From positions 2,542,001-2,606,000 of the forward strand of contig JAYKYS010000005.1 of assembly GCA_036924285.1 (NCBI GenBank): 64,000 nt of DNA. The letters run 5' to 3'. The notes under the pieces were generated by a model. The model was not told the origin of the DNA and ran no database searches. It worked only from the letters and a program-made list of their open reading frames with translations. The stretch comes from Asterella californica (Eukaryota; Streptophyta; Marchantiopsida; Marchantiales; Aytoniaceae). A program made the position numbers and the translations under genes. Positions 9,596 through 20,154 of the stretch are shown piece after piece (within the stretch, counting starts at the first letter, position 1; each line of letters starts with the position of its first letter).

Positions 9596-10066
9596 TTTTT
9601 GGCACAACTTCGGATCTTCACTTTCATTACATCAATGTGTAGAGTTAGTTGTCAGCTTTCTATGGGCACTTCATCTACTTCATTTAGATGCATAGTGAAG
9701 GAGTTATGAGACTCGAAAGATGGGAAAAGCAAGATAGGCTCCAGCTTACGTGCTTTTTGCACAACTTCGGAACTTCACTTTCATTACATCGATGGATAGA
9801 GCTCATTGTCAGCTTTCGATGGACACTTCGTCTACTTCATTTGGACGCGTAGTGAAGAAGTTACGAGACTCGAAAGATGAGAAAAACAAGCTAAGCTCCA
9901 GCTTATGACCTTTTTGCACAACTTCGGATCTTCACTTTCATTACATCGATGGATAGAGCTCGTTGTCAACTTCCCGTGGGCACTTCGTGTACTTCATTTG
10001 GACGTTTAGTGGTGAAGTTACGAGACTCGAAAGAAAAGAAAATCAAGCTAGGCTCTAGTTTGCTAT
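9596..10066 (+). repeat. Three tandem ~157-bp repeats
   Basis: Units start at 9596, 9754 and 9911, each beginning TTTTTGCACAACTTCGG (with one extra G in unit 1) and each including TTCACTTTCATTACATC, CTACTTCATTTGGACG and GAGACTCGAAAGA. Two related units occur in inverted orientation at about 48880-49090, at the same place relative to the family-3 LTR. They are therefore a part of that family. Confidence 0.88.
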
Positions 10067-11529
10067 TGCTGATTGGGTATTTGTGGCTCTTGGCGCTATA
10101 CTAAAGACGCAAGGGGCCTGGTTGCTCATGATCAGAGAAAACTTGTATGTACAGCAACTGACGTAAGGGGGTAGCTTAAGATGTTAGCTTGCACCTGCGA
10201 CCTGTTAGCGGTTAGTTCGAGACATTTGGAAGTCCAATGCAAATGCGCAAGGCGTCGTTGGGTTCAGATCTGTGCAGGCTACGCACTAGTTAAGACGGTT
10301 CGTGAAGAGCCGGATCGGAGAGTGTATTTCTGGGAGAAATTGAGACGCAAGGAAGATTTTTGAGAGTGCTTCAGTGATTTGTGAAGGACAGTTGGACCGT
10401 TCGTGTCGTTCCAAAGTCTAAACTTGTTGTCCTTGGATCCATCGGATCAGAACGTCGAGTTCTTCAGATGGATCCAATTGAAGACGATACTAAGTTTCAT
10501 CGGACGATTTGGGAGTTCTGAGTGAAATTAGCTCGCAGGGAAATGCTTACGTCAGTTTTCATCGTACGTGACTTGAGATTGGGTTGTTCTTCGCGATCGG
10601 GGAGCCAAGCTCTTTTTTCTTGGTACCTATGCGATCAAGGAGTCTTCACCTACGCATAGGAGAAGACAGTATGTAGATTGGATTGTTGGTTTGGGTGTGG
10701 TGAGCGAGTTTGAGCCGCAAGGAGTCAATTTACGTCAGTTTTTTGCATCATGCGACCCAATTTCTTACGTGGTTTTGCAAAGGGAACTCCATACAGCTTG
10801 TTTGGAGTCTCGTTGGTTTCAGGATAGCTAAATCTATCTACCAAAGAAGACGGATATAAGATCAGGCGATCCGTTTGGACAGTGTGTGCGGTTTTAAGCC
10901 ACATGGAGGAGTTTTTGAAGATTCGATCACCTGCGACCAAAAATCGACGATATCTCGGCTGTCGTGAGTTGGATCTGAAGGTTTCTTGGACCAACGGAGT
11001 CAGAGAATAAGACCCTATCGACATCTGAAGAGAGAAAGGCTGTTTGGCGAAAGAAGAAAGTTCTTAGATAGATCTTTTCGGTTCCTTCGCTAGTTTTTCA
11101 TCTTTTTGTGTTCGTTAGAGTTCTAGTTGGTTATGTACAGCTTGTGGTAGCTAGCTTTAACTAAGAGCTTGTATATTGATGTTGTTTGGACTTGGGGTTT
11201 GAATCGTGTGATACTGGTGCATCTCTTTTTGTTAGCAAAGAGATATTTCTCTTGCTTTGAGCTACGCTTCAATAGTTTTGGGTATGGGTTGAGATTCAAG
11301 GACTCATTTTAAGGAGTTTTGAAGCAGATTACATATCGCTCTGTTCAGTTTCTCAATTTTGTGTTCTTAGAGAGAAAGAACCGGCAATGTATATACATTG
11401 GGAGTTGGTATATATGACGACGTTCATTTTCATGCTTGTTCCTCTCTTTCTTGTCTCTGTTCAGCAGACTACATCTCCACATTCAGGAACCTCGTATTTT
11501 CTTGGACATCCTTCATGCAAAATCCGACA
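10067..11529 (+). mobile_element. Family-3 (element D type) LTR, plus orientation, probably solo
   Basis: The sequence is homologous to the LTR at 49097-50314 that precedes element D and to the inverted copy at 39707-40735 plus 48430-49090. Shared blocks include GTGCAGGCTACGCACTAGTTAAGACGG and TCCTTGGATCCATCGGATC-like text. It ends ATCCGACA at 11529, the same CGACA end as the D LTR. TATATA-rich segments at 11390-11415 correspond to the TATA box of the D LTR. No internal region follows, so it is a solo LTR or fragment. The left limit is uncertain and may include the 157-bp repeats. Confidence 0.7.
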
Positions 11530-12744
11530 AGACACCGTCTTCAACTTCAATGATTTTTTTCTTGCTGATTTCCAAAACTAAGCTTTCCAAGAGGTTCCTC
11601 TTGTCAAATCGATTCTGGTGATACTAATAACGTCTCCAACGGACTCTCGAGTCGAGAGTTATGCCTTCTCAAGCACATATTCTTTTATCTCGTCTCTCAT
11701 CAACTTTGACACGCATCACGAAGTTCAATTATTTTGTGCTCATCAACTCTCCAACCTGACCTGCTCAACTCATCCTCCTTTTTTCTTGCTGGTTTTCCAA
11801 AACTAAGCTTTCCAAGAGGTTCCTCTCGTCAAGTTGATTCTCGTGATACTAATAACGTCTCCAACGGACTCTTAAGTCGAAAGTTATGCCTTCTCAAGCA
11901 CATATCCTTTTATCTCGTCTCTCATCAACTTTGACACGCATCACGAAGTTCAATTATTTTGTGCTCAGCAACTCTCCAACATGACATGCTCAACTCGTCC
12001 TCCTAGTAGAGCTAGTTCCGATGATACGCAACACCCCAAACGGATTGAGCAAGGAGTTATGTCTTCCCAAACGTAGATCATCTTATGTCGTCTCTCATCA
12101 ATTTATAACGCATCCTGAAGTTCAATTATTTTGTGCACAACGTTCTTCCCAATATGACCTCTTCAAGACGTTCTTCTCATCGAGTTGGTTCTAACGATAC
12201 CAAACTCGTCTGAAACGGAGACACGAGTAGAGAGTTATAAGGTTTTCTTCTTCTTCCTTCCTCAACTTCTCTATCCAACTTCGAGATGCATCCTAAAGTT
12301 CAATGTTGTTGTGTTTGATGAATGTCCAAAACTGAGGTCTCTTACACATTCTTCTCGTCGAACTGGGTCTGAAGATATCAAATTCGGCTCAAATGGACTC
12401 TTGAGTGAGAAACTATGCATTCCCAAAGTTTTCCTCCCTCTCTTCTCCAATTAAACTCCGAGACGCGTCCCAAAGTTAGATAAGTAAGTTTTGGTTGTTT
12501 TCCCTTACGAAACTTAAGTTCAACTGTTGACCGTTAGACCAATTAGATCTGTTTTTACCTTATCCAATCCAGACCAAAAATTACAAAGAATATTCAGCAA
12601 CGACGTCTGAGCCCACATTTTCTTAAAATGATCCGGTGTGAAGCCTTGGATTTTCATTTTGCTAAGAAAATTTTCATTTTTGATAAGTAAAACAATAGAA
12701 TGGTTAGTATAGATGATAGATAAGATAGATTCAGTGAAGAATAG
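11530..12744 (+). repeat. Diverged ~225-bp tandem repeats
   Basis: A segment starting CTTGCTGATTTCCAAAACTAAG at 11561 recurs at 11785 with about 90% identity over more than 200 bp. Further, more diverged units carrying GAGTTATG and ATCCTGAAGTTCAATTATTTTGTGC phrases run to about 12480. No gene was found. The three small ORFs here are reading-frame noise over the repeat. 12490-12744 holds nothing recognisable. Confidence 0.75.
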
Positions 12745-13247
12745 GATTTCTACGCCGAAGAATGATGCTGAGTAGAAATACAGAACTTATGACAGATACA
12801 TCTTTGAGGAGATAACTTTGTTGTATTCTACGGACGAAGAGCTTTCCAGGGATACCTCATTTGCTAAGAATGGACATCGGACGACGAAGTTATGGCCTGG
12901 GAAAGAAGAACTAAAATGAGACATGAGTTAGCGCAACTTCGCGCGCGAGAATCGAGAAGGACTTCGCACGTGAGGAGACGAAGGAAAAAGCTATAAGTAA
13001 GATCAAAAAGCATTTTCACTTTACTATTTCCAATCGCGAGTTTACTGTAGTGCTCCGCTTTCATCGATCGGAAGAAAGTGGGCGAAGACGATCTTCGGCG
13101 AAGGGCCTCTGTTAAGTTTTATCGGTGCGGTCTGTGGCGGTTACGACGGCGACCACCGAAGTCGACGTTTCCACGGTTAGGTATCAACTTCGGCGAAGAA
13201 GTGTCGTAAGCATAGAAGATCGAAGGGACTTCGGACCTTCAGCGAGG

Positions 13248-14549
13248 ATGCGAGGAATGCAGACGGCGAAGCGGCCGAAGTTGAAGACTATAGCGACGAA
13301 GTGGCCGGACTTCAGTCCGTATCGAGAACGACTCGAGGAGATGGGATTGGCGTTCTTACTGGAGAACTGGGGTGTAATCTCTTCGGATCTATTACAGGAG
13401 ATACTCATTTGCAGAGGACATCCCTCTGAAGATCTTCGGGCGAGGCCGAACAACTGGACTCTGAACCACTGGAACTTCGCCCTAGGAATCGATGACGCAG
13501 GAGTACCAGGTGACTTAATGTATGACAGTACTTGTAAGCCGACTTCAGAAGAAGTGGCGAAGTATGGCGAACTCTTCTCGAAGTCACCGGTGGGATCGAA
13601 CGGATTCAAAGTACACACCTACATCGATCCCTTCAAGAGGGATGTCGCGATCGCTCTCAACACCATCTTCAAACCACAATGTACTTCTTATCTGGCCAAT
13701 TGGCAGATTAACTTTATCGAACAGATCTTCGGGGGCAGGAAAGCGTATTGGGCGAAGATCTTCCACGACCATGTGCAGAAGCTCTTCAACACTTTCGACG
13801 AAGGCGGGTCGACGTACTTTGCAGCCTTCGCAGTATTTTTCTACAGGGGAATGAAGTTGCTGTCACCAGAAGAAGAGGAGAAGTTCGACCGAAGAACGAT
13901 CTCGGAAGATGAGCGGGTAATGGAAGCTACTCCTCAGAGAGAAGAAGAAGTGACGACCCCAGTGACAACTTCGGTGGGACCTAGTACTCGGGCGAAGAGG
14001 AAGATTGACGAACTTACGCCAGGGGGTGCAACTTCAAGAAGGAAGAAGAAAGCAAGAAGAACGATGATAACGACTTCGGACGAAGGAGTCGATGGCGCTA
14101 AATCACCAGCAAAGTCGTTTTCAGTCGAGATATTGGGAATAGTGAGACCGGGAGGAGACCAAGCAGAGTCAAGTGTGCGCAGGGTACTCTCGAAGGAGCA
14201 TACAATTGAGAGGGAAGTTCCAGAACTTCAGACTTCGCCTAAACCAGGAGAAGCGACAACTTTGACGGGACCGAGTGACTCCAATGTCGGGAAGGAATTG
14301 AAGATGTTCGAGCAGACTCTCGAATTCCTAAGTGGTACAGCGTTGCCACTCATAGCGCAGTTGGATCTTCAACGACATATCTATGAGAAGGAGACGAAGG
14401 AATCAATTTCATTGAGTGACCTTCTCGACGCCGTGCACTTCGGACGGTATGGATGGTTGAAGGAGAAGGATGCTCTTACGGCGAAGTTAGAAGAGACTTC
14501 GGCCGACGTCAAGAAGTATATGTCACAACGGGAGGCGTTACTCGTATAG
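13248..14549 (+). CDS. Gag-like structural protein of element F, N-terminal part
   Basis: The frame is open from 13125, but the first ATG is at 13248, which I take as the start. Residues about 1-200 form a globular domain with conserved-looking text (DFSPYRERLEEMGLAFLLEN, then WTLNHWNFALGID). This recalls the plant 'putative transposon protein' gag-like domain, but I hold that only weakly. A low-complexity acidic and then strongly basic stretch (KRKIDELTP, SRRKKKARR) follows, possibly nuclear targeting or nucleic-acid binding. The end is helical and coiled-coil-like. The frame ends at TAG 14547-14549 inside the coiled coil and continues in the same phase. A decayed relative is encoded on the minus strand at 37984-37798 and 29284-27492 (element G). 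Confidence 0.6.
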   Translation: MRGMQTAKRPKLKTIATKWPDFSPYRERLEEMGLAFLLENWGVISSDLLQEILICRGHPSEDLRARPNNWTLNHWNFALGIDDAGVPGDLMYDSTCKPTSEEVAKYGELFSKSPVGSNGFKVHTYIDPFKRDVAIALNTIFKPQCTSYLANWQINFIEQIFGGRKAYWAKIFHDHVQKLFNTFDEGGSTYFAAFAVFFYRGMKLLSPEEEEKFDRRTISEDERVMEATPQREEEVTTPVTTSVGPSTRAKRKIDELTPGGATSRRKKKARRTMITTSDEGVDGAKSPAKSFSVEILGIVRPGGDQAESSVRRVLSKEHTIEREVPELQTSPKPGEATTLTGPSDSNVGKELKMFEQTLEFLSGTALPLIAQLDLQRHIYEKETKESISLSDLLDAVHFGRYGWLKEKDALTAKLEETSADVKKYMSQREALLV

Positions 14550-14555
14550 CAGTCA
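14547..14555 (+). promoter_or_regulatory. Candidate UAG readthrough site in element F
   Basis: TAG CAG TCA matches UAG-CAR-YYA exactly and is the same nonamer as in element A at 2128-2136. Coiled-coil coding continues in the same phase for 158 codons. Readthrough would add a C-terminal extension to a minority of molecules. A CAG-to-TAG mutation is the alternative. Confidence 0.45.
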
Positions 14556-15026
14556 CACGAACAAACGCGATACTTGGATGAGATTCAAGAGGTAGAGACG
14601 AAGTTGAACCTTATGACTTCACGCTTTCACGATCTGAAGTCAGAGAGGGATGCCATGTTGGAACAGCTAGCGACGAAGGACGAACAGTTAGCAGCAAAGG
14701 ATGAGGAGCTTTCGAAGGCAGAGAAAGCGAAGGAGATAGCGGAAACGAAGGCCGAAGAACTTCATACGAAGGTGGACGAGATCACGACAACATACTTCGC
14801 CACCGAACTTGACGCGACGGAGTTAGAGTTACTCCAGCGACTTCAGGCAGAGTTAACGATAGCACCAGATCCTTCGGCGAAGAGTAGGATAGTTAGACTA
14901 GCGGAGAGGATCATTCGAGATCTGAAGGAGCTTAGGGAGACAGTTAAGTTTACACTATGCAGTTTAGGACAGAAGTTACAGTTAGGTAGAGTAGATACTG
15001 CGGTTCTGCCAAGTGGAGAGTCGTGA
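14550..15026 (+). CDS. Coiled-coil C-terminal extension of the element F protein
   Basis: This stretch is in phase with the preceding frame across the TAG. Heptad-like text rich in Glu, Lys, Leu and Ala (for example LATKDEQLAAKDEELSKAEK, about residues 40-60 after the stop) predicts a long coiled coil, followed by a second helical segment and a short tail ending at TGA 15024-15026. It has no catalytic motifs. It most likely mediates multimerisation. Without readthrough it would be expressed only by re-initiation at the ATG at 14578. Confidence 0.5.
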   Translation, partial: QSHEQTRYLDEIQEVETKLNLMTSRFHDLKSERDAMLEQLATKDEQLAAKDEELSKAEKAKEIAETKAEELHTKVDEITTTYFATELDATELELLQRLQAELTIAPDPSAKSRIVRLAERIIRDLKELRETVKFTLCSLGQKLQLGRVDTAVLPSGES

Positions 15027-15990
15027 TCATGCGGTCTAGATGTGACCATCTTTTGTAGGAAACGAGATCCGCCATCTTAGGGCGAAGGGCTATATAAGCG
15101 ATGCGACTCTCAGTCATTTTATCTTTTCCATGTTTTCAGTTTTTGTTTCTTAATTTTCGTTTGTGCAAGATTGCGGAGTGAGTGTGTGAATGAAAGTGGG
15201 CGAAGGTGATTTACCTACGAAGGACGTAGTCTGTTGTCGCAGGTGTAATTCTGATTGACGAAGGCCTTTTATCATTTACTTTTAACAAAGAGACTTCAGT
15301 TTGAAATTTGACCGAAGGTGACTTCGGCCGAAGTTGAAACAGTATACTTCGAAGGTGTTTGAACGAAGATCTGATAACATATTAGTGACTGTGAAGTGGA
15401 GAAGCATAAGTTAAATTGTAAGAAGAGTTCGGATGATGGTGGCTTCGCCTTAAGTCCGCCTTCTTCAAATAAGTGGGATTCTTAAGAGTGAGGATTTAGT
15501 TGGAAGAACATTTCTTAGGAAGAGTAGGGACTTATTCTTTGAACCTTGATGTGAAATCTGTATTCTTCTGTCTTTTCAGAAGAACACTAGTAACATTTCA
15601 GCAGTATTTTGCTACCTCATTTACTCATACATCTATCTTCTCGAATCTTTTATATGTTTGTTGGAAAGGTCCCTGATCAAAGAACTATTTCATTGTTGTT
15701 TGTATTCGATTTATCAGGTTTGTATTTGGGTTTGGTTTCTTATCAGACTTAAACTCTCATCCGGATATTATTCTATGCCGTGAGAATAACAAAAAACTAT
15801 CTGAATTATCATTGTGACGTTGTAGTACTGTGTTTTGTGTAATTGTTAACTGTATCTTCGTGGGAACGATCCTTTATTTACTATTTCCGATACTTTGTGT
15901 TTCTCTGGGTTGTTACATCCGGCAGCGCGACTTTTACACTTTTGACAAGCAACTCACCTAGATCCACGTTTCACCTCTACGTTCAGCCAC
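15027..15990 (+). other. 3' region of element F, non-coding, with TATA-like box
   Basis: GGGCTATATAAGCGATG near 15083-15100 is a good TATA box and could be the promoter of a 3' LTR. CGAAG motifs continue to about 15440 and then fade. The segment ends GGGTTGTTACA near 15918. On the minus strand this reads TGTAACAACCC, a common LTR start in plants, so a boundary of some element lies there. No gene was found. Confidence 0.4.
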
Positions 15991-16422
15991 ATGCGCACAT
16001 GCGAAAAACCACATGACACTCATGTAAGACGTCACGTGTCACCCATACGCATTATCACATCAGCAATCCAAACCACTTTCACAATCGTCAGTATTTGCCA
16101 AGTCAGCCTTATCCATAAAGCTCCACATCAGCACCGTTTTGCCACCAAGTCATCATACATAGACACATGTCAATGTCATGTCAGCCCTCATTATCACATC
16201 ATTGTCATATTAGCATACTGACGCGTCAGCAAAATGGTACACGTCAGCAAAATGGTACGCGTCAGCAAAATGTGACACGTGTTAACTTTTCACAATGCAA
16301 TTTTTAGTTGTTGACACGTGTGAAAAAGTGCCACATCAGCACTTAGTCTGCCACGTCAGCATCATGACGCATTAAATCTCTAAAAAGTGAAACTGGTCAT
16401 AACTTTCTCGTCTTTGTCCCGT
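15919..16422 (-). repeat. Probable LTR segment of element H with GCTGACGTG motif cluster
   Basis: This non-coding DNA is rich in CACGTCAGC, CACATCAGC and ACACGTG words. Three 18-bp tandem units (ACGTCAGCAAAATGGTAC type) lie at 16223-16276. The text continues sensibly into 24948 once element B is removed, and that right-hand flank leads into a degraded pol end on the minus strand (H). I therefore infer one LTR of H split by B. The ACGT-core words resemble plant bZIP sites. Confidence 0.45.
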
Positions 16423-17704
16423 TGTCGCGCTACTTGGCGGCTACATGTTATATTTCTACTCCGACGCTTGAGTTTAGTAGTTCTAGAAGTTAGCTTATAT
16501 TTCTTCTAGTCGTTTATGTATATGTTTGACACCTTTGCATACGGTGTTAACACTATTTTGAGTCTTAGTAGGTTGATCACCATGTTGATAGGGCTTAAGC
16601 TCATGGGTTGTATTTGCGTGTCGCCCATGCACGCTTTCTAGCTGATTTAAGTTATTTTTCGGGGCTGCGTGTCGTTTTAAGTAATTTAAGTTTTACGCTG
16701 GCACTCTAGGGGGCTTGACGTGGTAGCCTATGAGTAAAACTAAGTTGCCACGTGGTTTAGGGTACTAAAGGACAACCAAGTGGAGCTATGAACTCCCATT
16801 GGTCCGTTTTTGTCTTTTGTTAAACTCTAAATTTAGAAACAGCGCTCTAGAGTAGAGTTCGAGCATTTGGTGGGGGATCTTCGAAATCTGAGAGCACAGG
16901 GAGAGAGGTCTCGTCATGCCAAGCACTTCCAGTGAAAATTTCGATCGATTTGAGTCAATAAAGACGGAGTTATGAGCAATTGAAGTTCGGATTGTGCTAG
17001 AATTGAATCATTTTGGTTGGATTTAGGGTTTTCAGTGTCATTCGCAGCAGATTTGAGGAAATTGCTTCAAAACTTCGAGGTTGTGTTCTCCGCCAGCAGG
17101 GCTACGATTTCACAAAAAGTTTCATATCGATTGAGCAACGGAGTAATTCAGGGCGGCCGCTGAAGCTGAGGGGGTCTGAAAAGCTCTTAATCTAGAGCAG
17201 CGACTTCAGAGGAGGAGATCTGCAGTTCTGTGAACATTCAGGAGTCCCAACTTCACAGGGATGTTCAGCACCCTGTAGACTGCAAATCCTGTAAGAAACT
17301 TTGAAATTGATCAAGCCAAACTCCTGTTATAGGTTGAAATAGCCAGCTAGGTACCAGAAATTGCCGTAGTTTTCTTGCTCAAAACTTTTCTGTTCATATC
17401 TCCGTGTCAGAATTTGATCTCAGGCTGAAATTTCGCCTGTGAGTTCAGTAGTACCTCATTTGCATGTAAGGGAAGTTTAGAGGTCTAAACCTTCATAGTT
17501 TTCCTCTCCGTGAGTGTCAAAGTTCACCGCCGAACCCTATTACTGCCAGCTAGACCTGAATTTCGCCTTCTGGGTATATTACTAGATCTTACACATCCGT
17601 GTGAGTGTTTATAGCCCTATTGTGACCTGAAAGCCAACCTCTTGAGTGAACAACCACAGCCAGAAGCCCGGCGCTTTCCTAGGTAGACGGATTACACTCC
17701 GACA
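16423..17704 (+). repeat. 5' LTR of element B
   Basis: It starts TGTCGCGC and ends CTCCGACA. The limits are fixed because the flanking bases differ between the two LTR copies. A G-box-like CCACGTGG lies at 16748-16755 and is kept in all four family-2 LTRs. The 60-codon ORF at 17013-17195 recurs in each LTR but has no sign of being a gene. Confidence 0.93.
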
Positions 17705-17715
17705 TACTCTCTTTT

Positions 17716-17732
17716 TGGTGAACCCGACGTGA
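17716..17732 (+). other. Primer binding site of element B (tRNA-Trp type)
   Basis: TGGTGAACCCGACGTGA lies 11 bp after the LTR. Its complement ends ...GGGTTCACCA, which agrees with my recollection of the plant tRNA-Trp acceptor end. Confidence 0.7.
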
Positions 17733-17780
17733 AACACCTAGGGTGGGAGTTTTCTTAAGAGTGTTACAGGATCAGATATC

Positions 17781-20154
17781 ATGGCCAACCAAGGATCATC
17801 AAGTGGAGGTGCTGCTGCTGCTCAGCAACCTATTCAGTTTGATGCTGCTACGATGAAGATGCTCCAAGCTTTTTCCATGTTCATGCAGCAGCAGCAGAGC
17901 ACAGAGAGGAAGGAGGTGTTAGCAACCAAGGCGTTGCAATCTGTGGTGCATCAGATGGACCAGTTCAAGGGTACAGATATTTCCAAGTATGTGCGATACT
18001 ATGCTAGGGAGATGGAGGTGAACAAGGTACCTGAGAAGGAGATGGTGGAGAACTTTGAACTTGCAGTTGTCCCTGAGATTCGTGGGCGTGTGAAGGAGCT
18101 CAAGCAGCAGCAAGGACAGAGTTGGGAGAGCTTTATGCGAGCTTTGAAGGAGGAGTACTACACTGAAGATTCAGAGAGGGTGACCAAGAGAACGTTCTTG
18201 GAGTGGGTGGTGAAGCCTAACAAAGGTTTGTCTGTAAATGAGTTGTTAAGGGAGTTTGATCGTCAATATGCTCAGCTTTCTAGGACAGAAAAGCTTACAT
18301 TAGAGGTGGAGAAGACCGAGCTTTTCCCTACAAGCAGCGGACGTGACTATTCAGGAGAAGCTTGAGCTGTTGCTGGAAGACAAGAGTGAGGAGAGAGGAT
18401 TGAAGACTGACTGGAAGGAGGTTGAAGAGGCTGTTTCTTTGCTGACCAAGAGACAGAGAAGAAGGGACAAGGTGGTGGTAAGTGAAGCAGCACCTTTGAT
18501 AATTCCTGTCAAGCAGTTGCCTACTAAGCCCGCTTTGGTAATTGCTAGAGAGGAAGACTCACCGCTTGATGAGTTGATTAAGGGTATGAAGGAGCTTAAG
18601 CTTAAGCTCACTAGGTTAGAAGAGAAGGAGCAGAATGTACAGCCTGCTATGCAGAGGCCTCAGATGAGGGAAGGCTTTGTTCATCGTTGTATATGGTGCG
18701 ATAGCCTAGACCATGTAAGAAGAGATTGTGGAGAGTTTTCAGATGCATTGAGGAAGGATCTTATCTTCTTCAAAGATGGTAAGATCCATTTGAGAGAGAC
18801 TGGGATGATGCTGGGAACCAACTTTGGCAAGGGTGGTATGAAGAGACTTGTGAATGATATATCAGCATCACATGCTGTTTCTCTTGTGAATGCTGCTACG
18901 TGTGGAGTGAAAGTGGAAATGGAGAGAGAGAAAGGGACTACTGGGTTGTGGTCAGATGTAGTGCGGTCCGTAGCTAGAACAGAGCTAGACAAGGATGTGC
19001 TACGAAGGGTTGGCAACTCAATTAGAGAAACTACAGGATGGAATGACCCTGTGGATACTATGTCAGTGCATGCTTATGTTGCAAGAAGTCAGCATGAAGC
19101 TCTACTAGAAGAAAAACGCAGGAGGGAGGATGCAGGTGAGGCTTCTACAGCCAAACGACCTGCTACAAGGAGTGAAAGGGCTAGACCAGATGCAAGGCAG
19201 GAGACAACACCTACTCGGGAGGAGACTATGGAGGATCTACCATCTACAACACCAAAGGAGAAGGAGAGAAGCAAGGAGAAGGGTAAGATGCCTGCATACA
19301 AACTTCAGTCTGACATTGAGATTGCTACAGACTTGAAGCAGGTGTTAGAGAACCGTATCTTGAATGGAAAGGTTGAGTTTACTTTGGGTGAGATTCTTGG
19401 GATTGCAAAGCGTGAGTTCCATGAGGTTATCATAGATATCATCAAGAGGAAACGTCAGATTTTGGGTGAAGCAGCTACGCTTAACGCTCTAGGGACCAAA
19501 CTGTCGGAGGATGAGGAAGATGAGATTGCTGGTTACTGCTCTCAAGTATCAGAGGGAAGATCAGATCAGCATGTGAGGTTTGAAGATGAGGTGGAAGCAT
19601 CGCAGAAGAGTCATTATTCTCACAACCATTGGGCGAGAGCAACCACAGAGACCTTAGTGAAGCTGGGAGATCTAGAGGAACCTGTGGTGGCATTGATTGA
19701 TCACGGCTCAGAGATTAATCTGATGTCTAAGGAGCTGTACAAGCGTGGGAGGTGGCCCATAGACACCGACCATGGGTGGCTTATCCGTGCTGCCAACAAC
19801 CAGCGAGGAGAACTCTATGGTGCTTGCCCCAACATCAAGGTAACTGTGGGTGACATTAGTGATGTTCAGAATTTCTTTGTGCAAGACATGTCAACCTATC
19901 CTATCATTCTAGGACAGCCTTACATTACTGCTGTTAGAATGGAGACACGAGTTATGGATGATGGTTCAGCCTATGCTAGGATACGTAGTAGAGACGGCAA
20001 AAGAGCTGTTCAGTTTTTGACCGTTGCTGCAGAACATGAGAGGAATCGTGATAGCTTGAGAGACCGTCCACTACCTAAGATTACTCAGGAGTTTAGAGAG
20101 TCTAGGGGTTTTGGCAGAGTACCATTGAAGAGCGAGACTTCAACGGTACAGTAG
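17781..20154 (+). pseudogene. Gag-protease frame of element B (one-base frameshift)
   Basis: It begins with ATG at 17781 (MANQGSSSGG). Residues 1-190 are a helical Gln-rich capsid-like region. A CX2CX4HX4C zinc knuckle (CIWCDSLDHVRRDC) marks nucleocapsid at about 18694-18735. A Lys/Glu-rich linker leads to the protease with LIDHGSEINLMS (about 19697), where the usual DS/TG is DHG. Text resembling the retropepsin C-terminus (PIILGQPYITAVRME) follows. The frame breaks near 18327 because a CC run has become CCC. The copy in element C lacks this change and reads through as one 752-residue protein. The frame ends at TAG 20152-20154, overlapping pol by about 49 bases. It would form the virus-like particle and mature it. 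Confidence 0.9.
20106..20149 (+). promoter_or_regulatory. -1 programmed ribosomal frameshift site (slippery heptamer + stem-loop)
   Basis: In the gag phase the heptamer reads G GGT TTT (20106-20112), a perfect X XXY YYZ slippery site. It lies immediately after the last stop in the pol frame (TAG 20103-20105). After a 6-nt spacer, 20119-20130 (GTACCATTGAAG) pairs with 20138-20149 (CTTCAACGGTAC) with 11 of 12 pairs and a 7-nt loop AGCGAGA. The pol frame has no ATG at its start. The same structure is unchanged in element C. In element D it has diverged with compensatory pairs. Confidence 0.85.

Larger units (their letters stand above)
12745..15440 (+). mobile_element. Element F: gag-like element saturated with CGAAG/CTTCG
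   Basis: Limits are set by the density of the 5-mer CGAAG or its complement, which I count about 55-60 times in 2.7 kb where about 5 are expected. The motif is also dense in the leader (12745-13120) and in the tail (15061-15440), so it is not only codon choice. The element encodes one gag-like protein and no protease, RT or integrase, so it looks non-autonomous. AAGTGGGCGAAG occurs both in the leader (about 13077) and the tail (about 15197). True ends and LTRs were not established. Confidence 0.55.

Noticed and set aside
16223..16276. Three short direct repeats that look like a CRISPR-type array
   Set aside because: Units are contiguous 18-mers without spacers in a eukaryotic LTR. Simple tandem repeat.
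17013..17195. 60-codon ORF repeated in all four family-2 LTRs (17013, 24256, 29794, 37024)
   Set aside because: It is conserved only because the LTRs are near-identical copies. No domain, no start context, and the changes seen include non-conservative ones.
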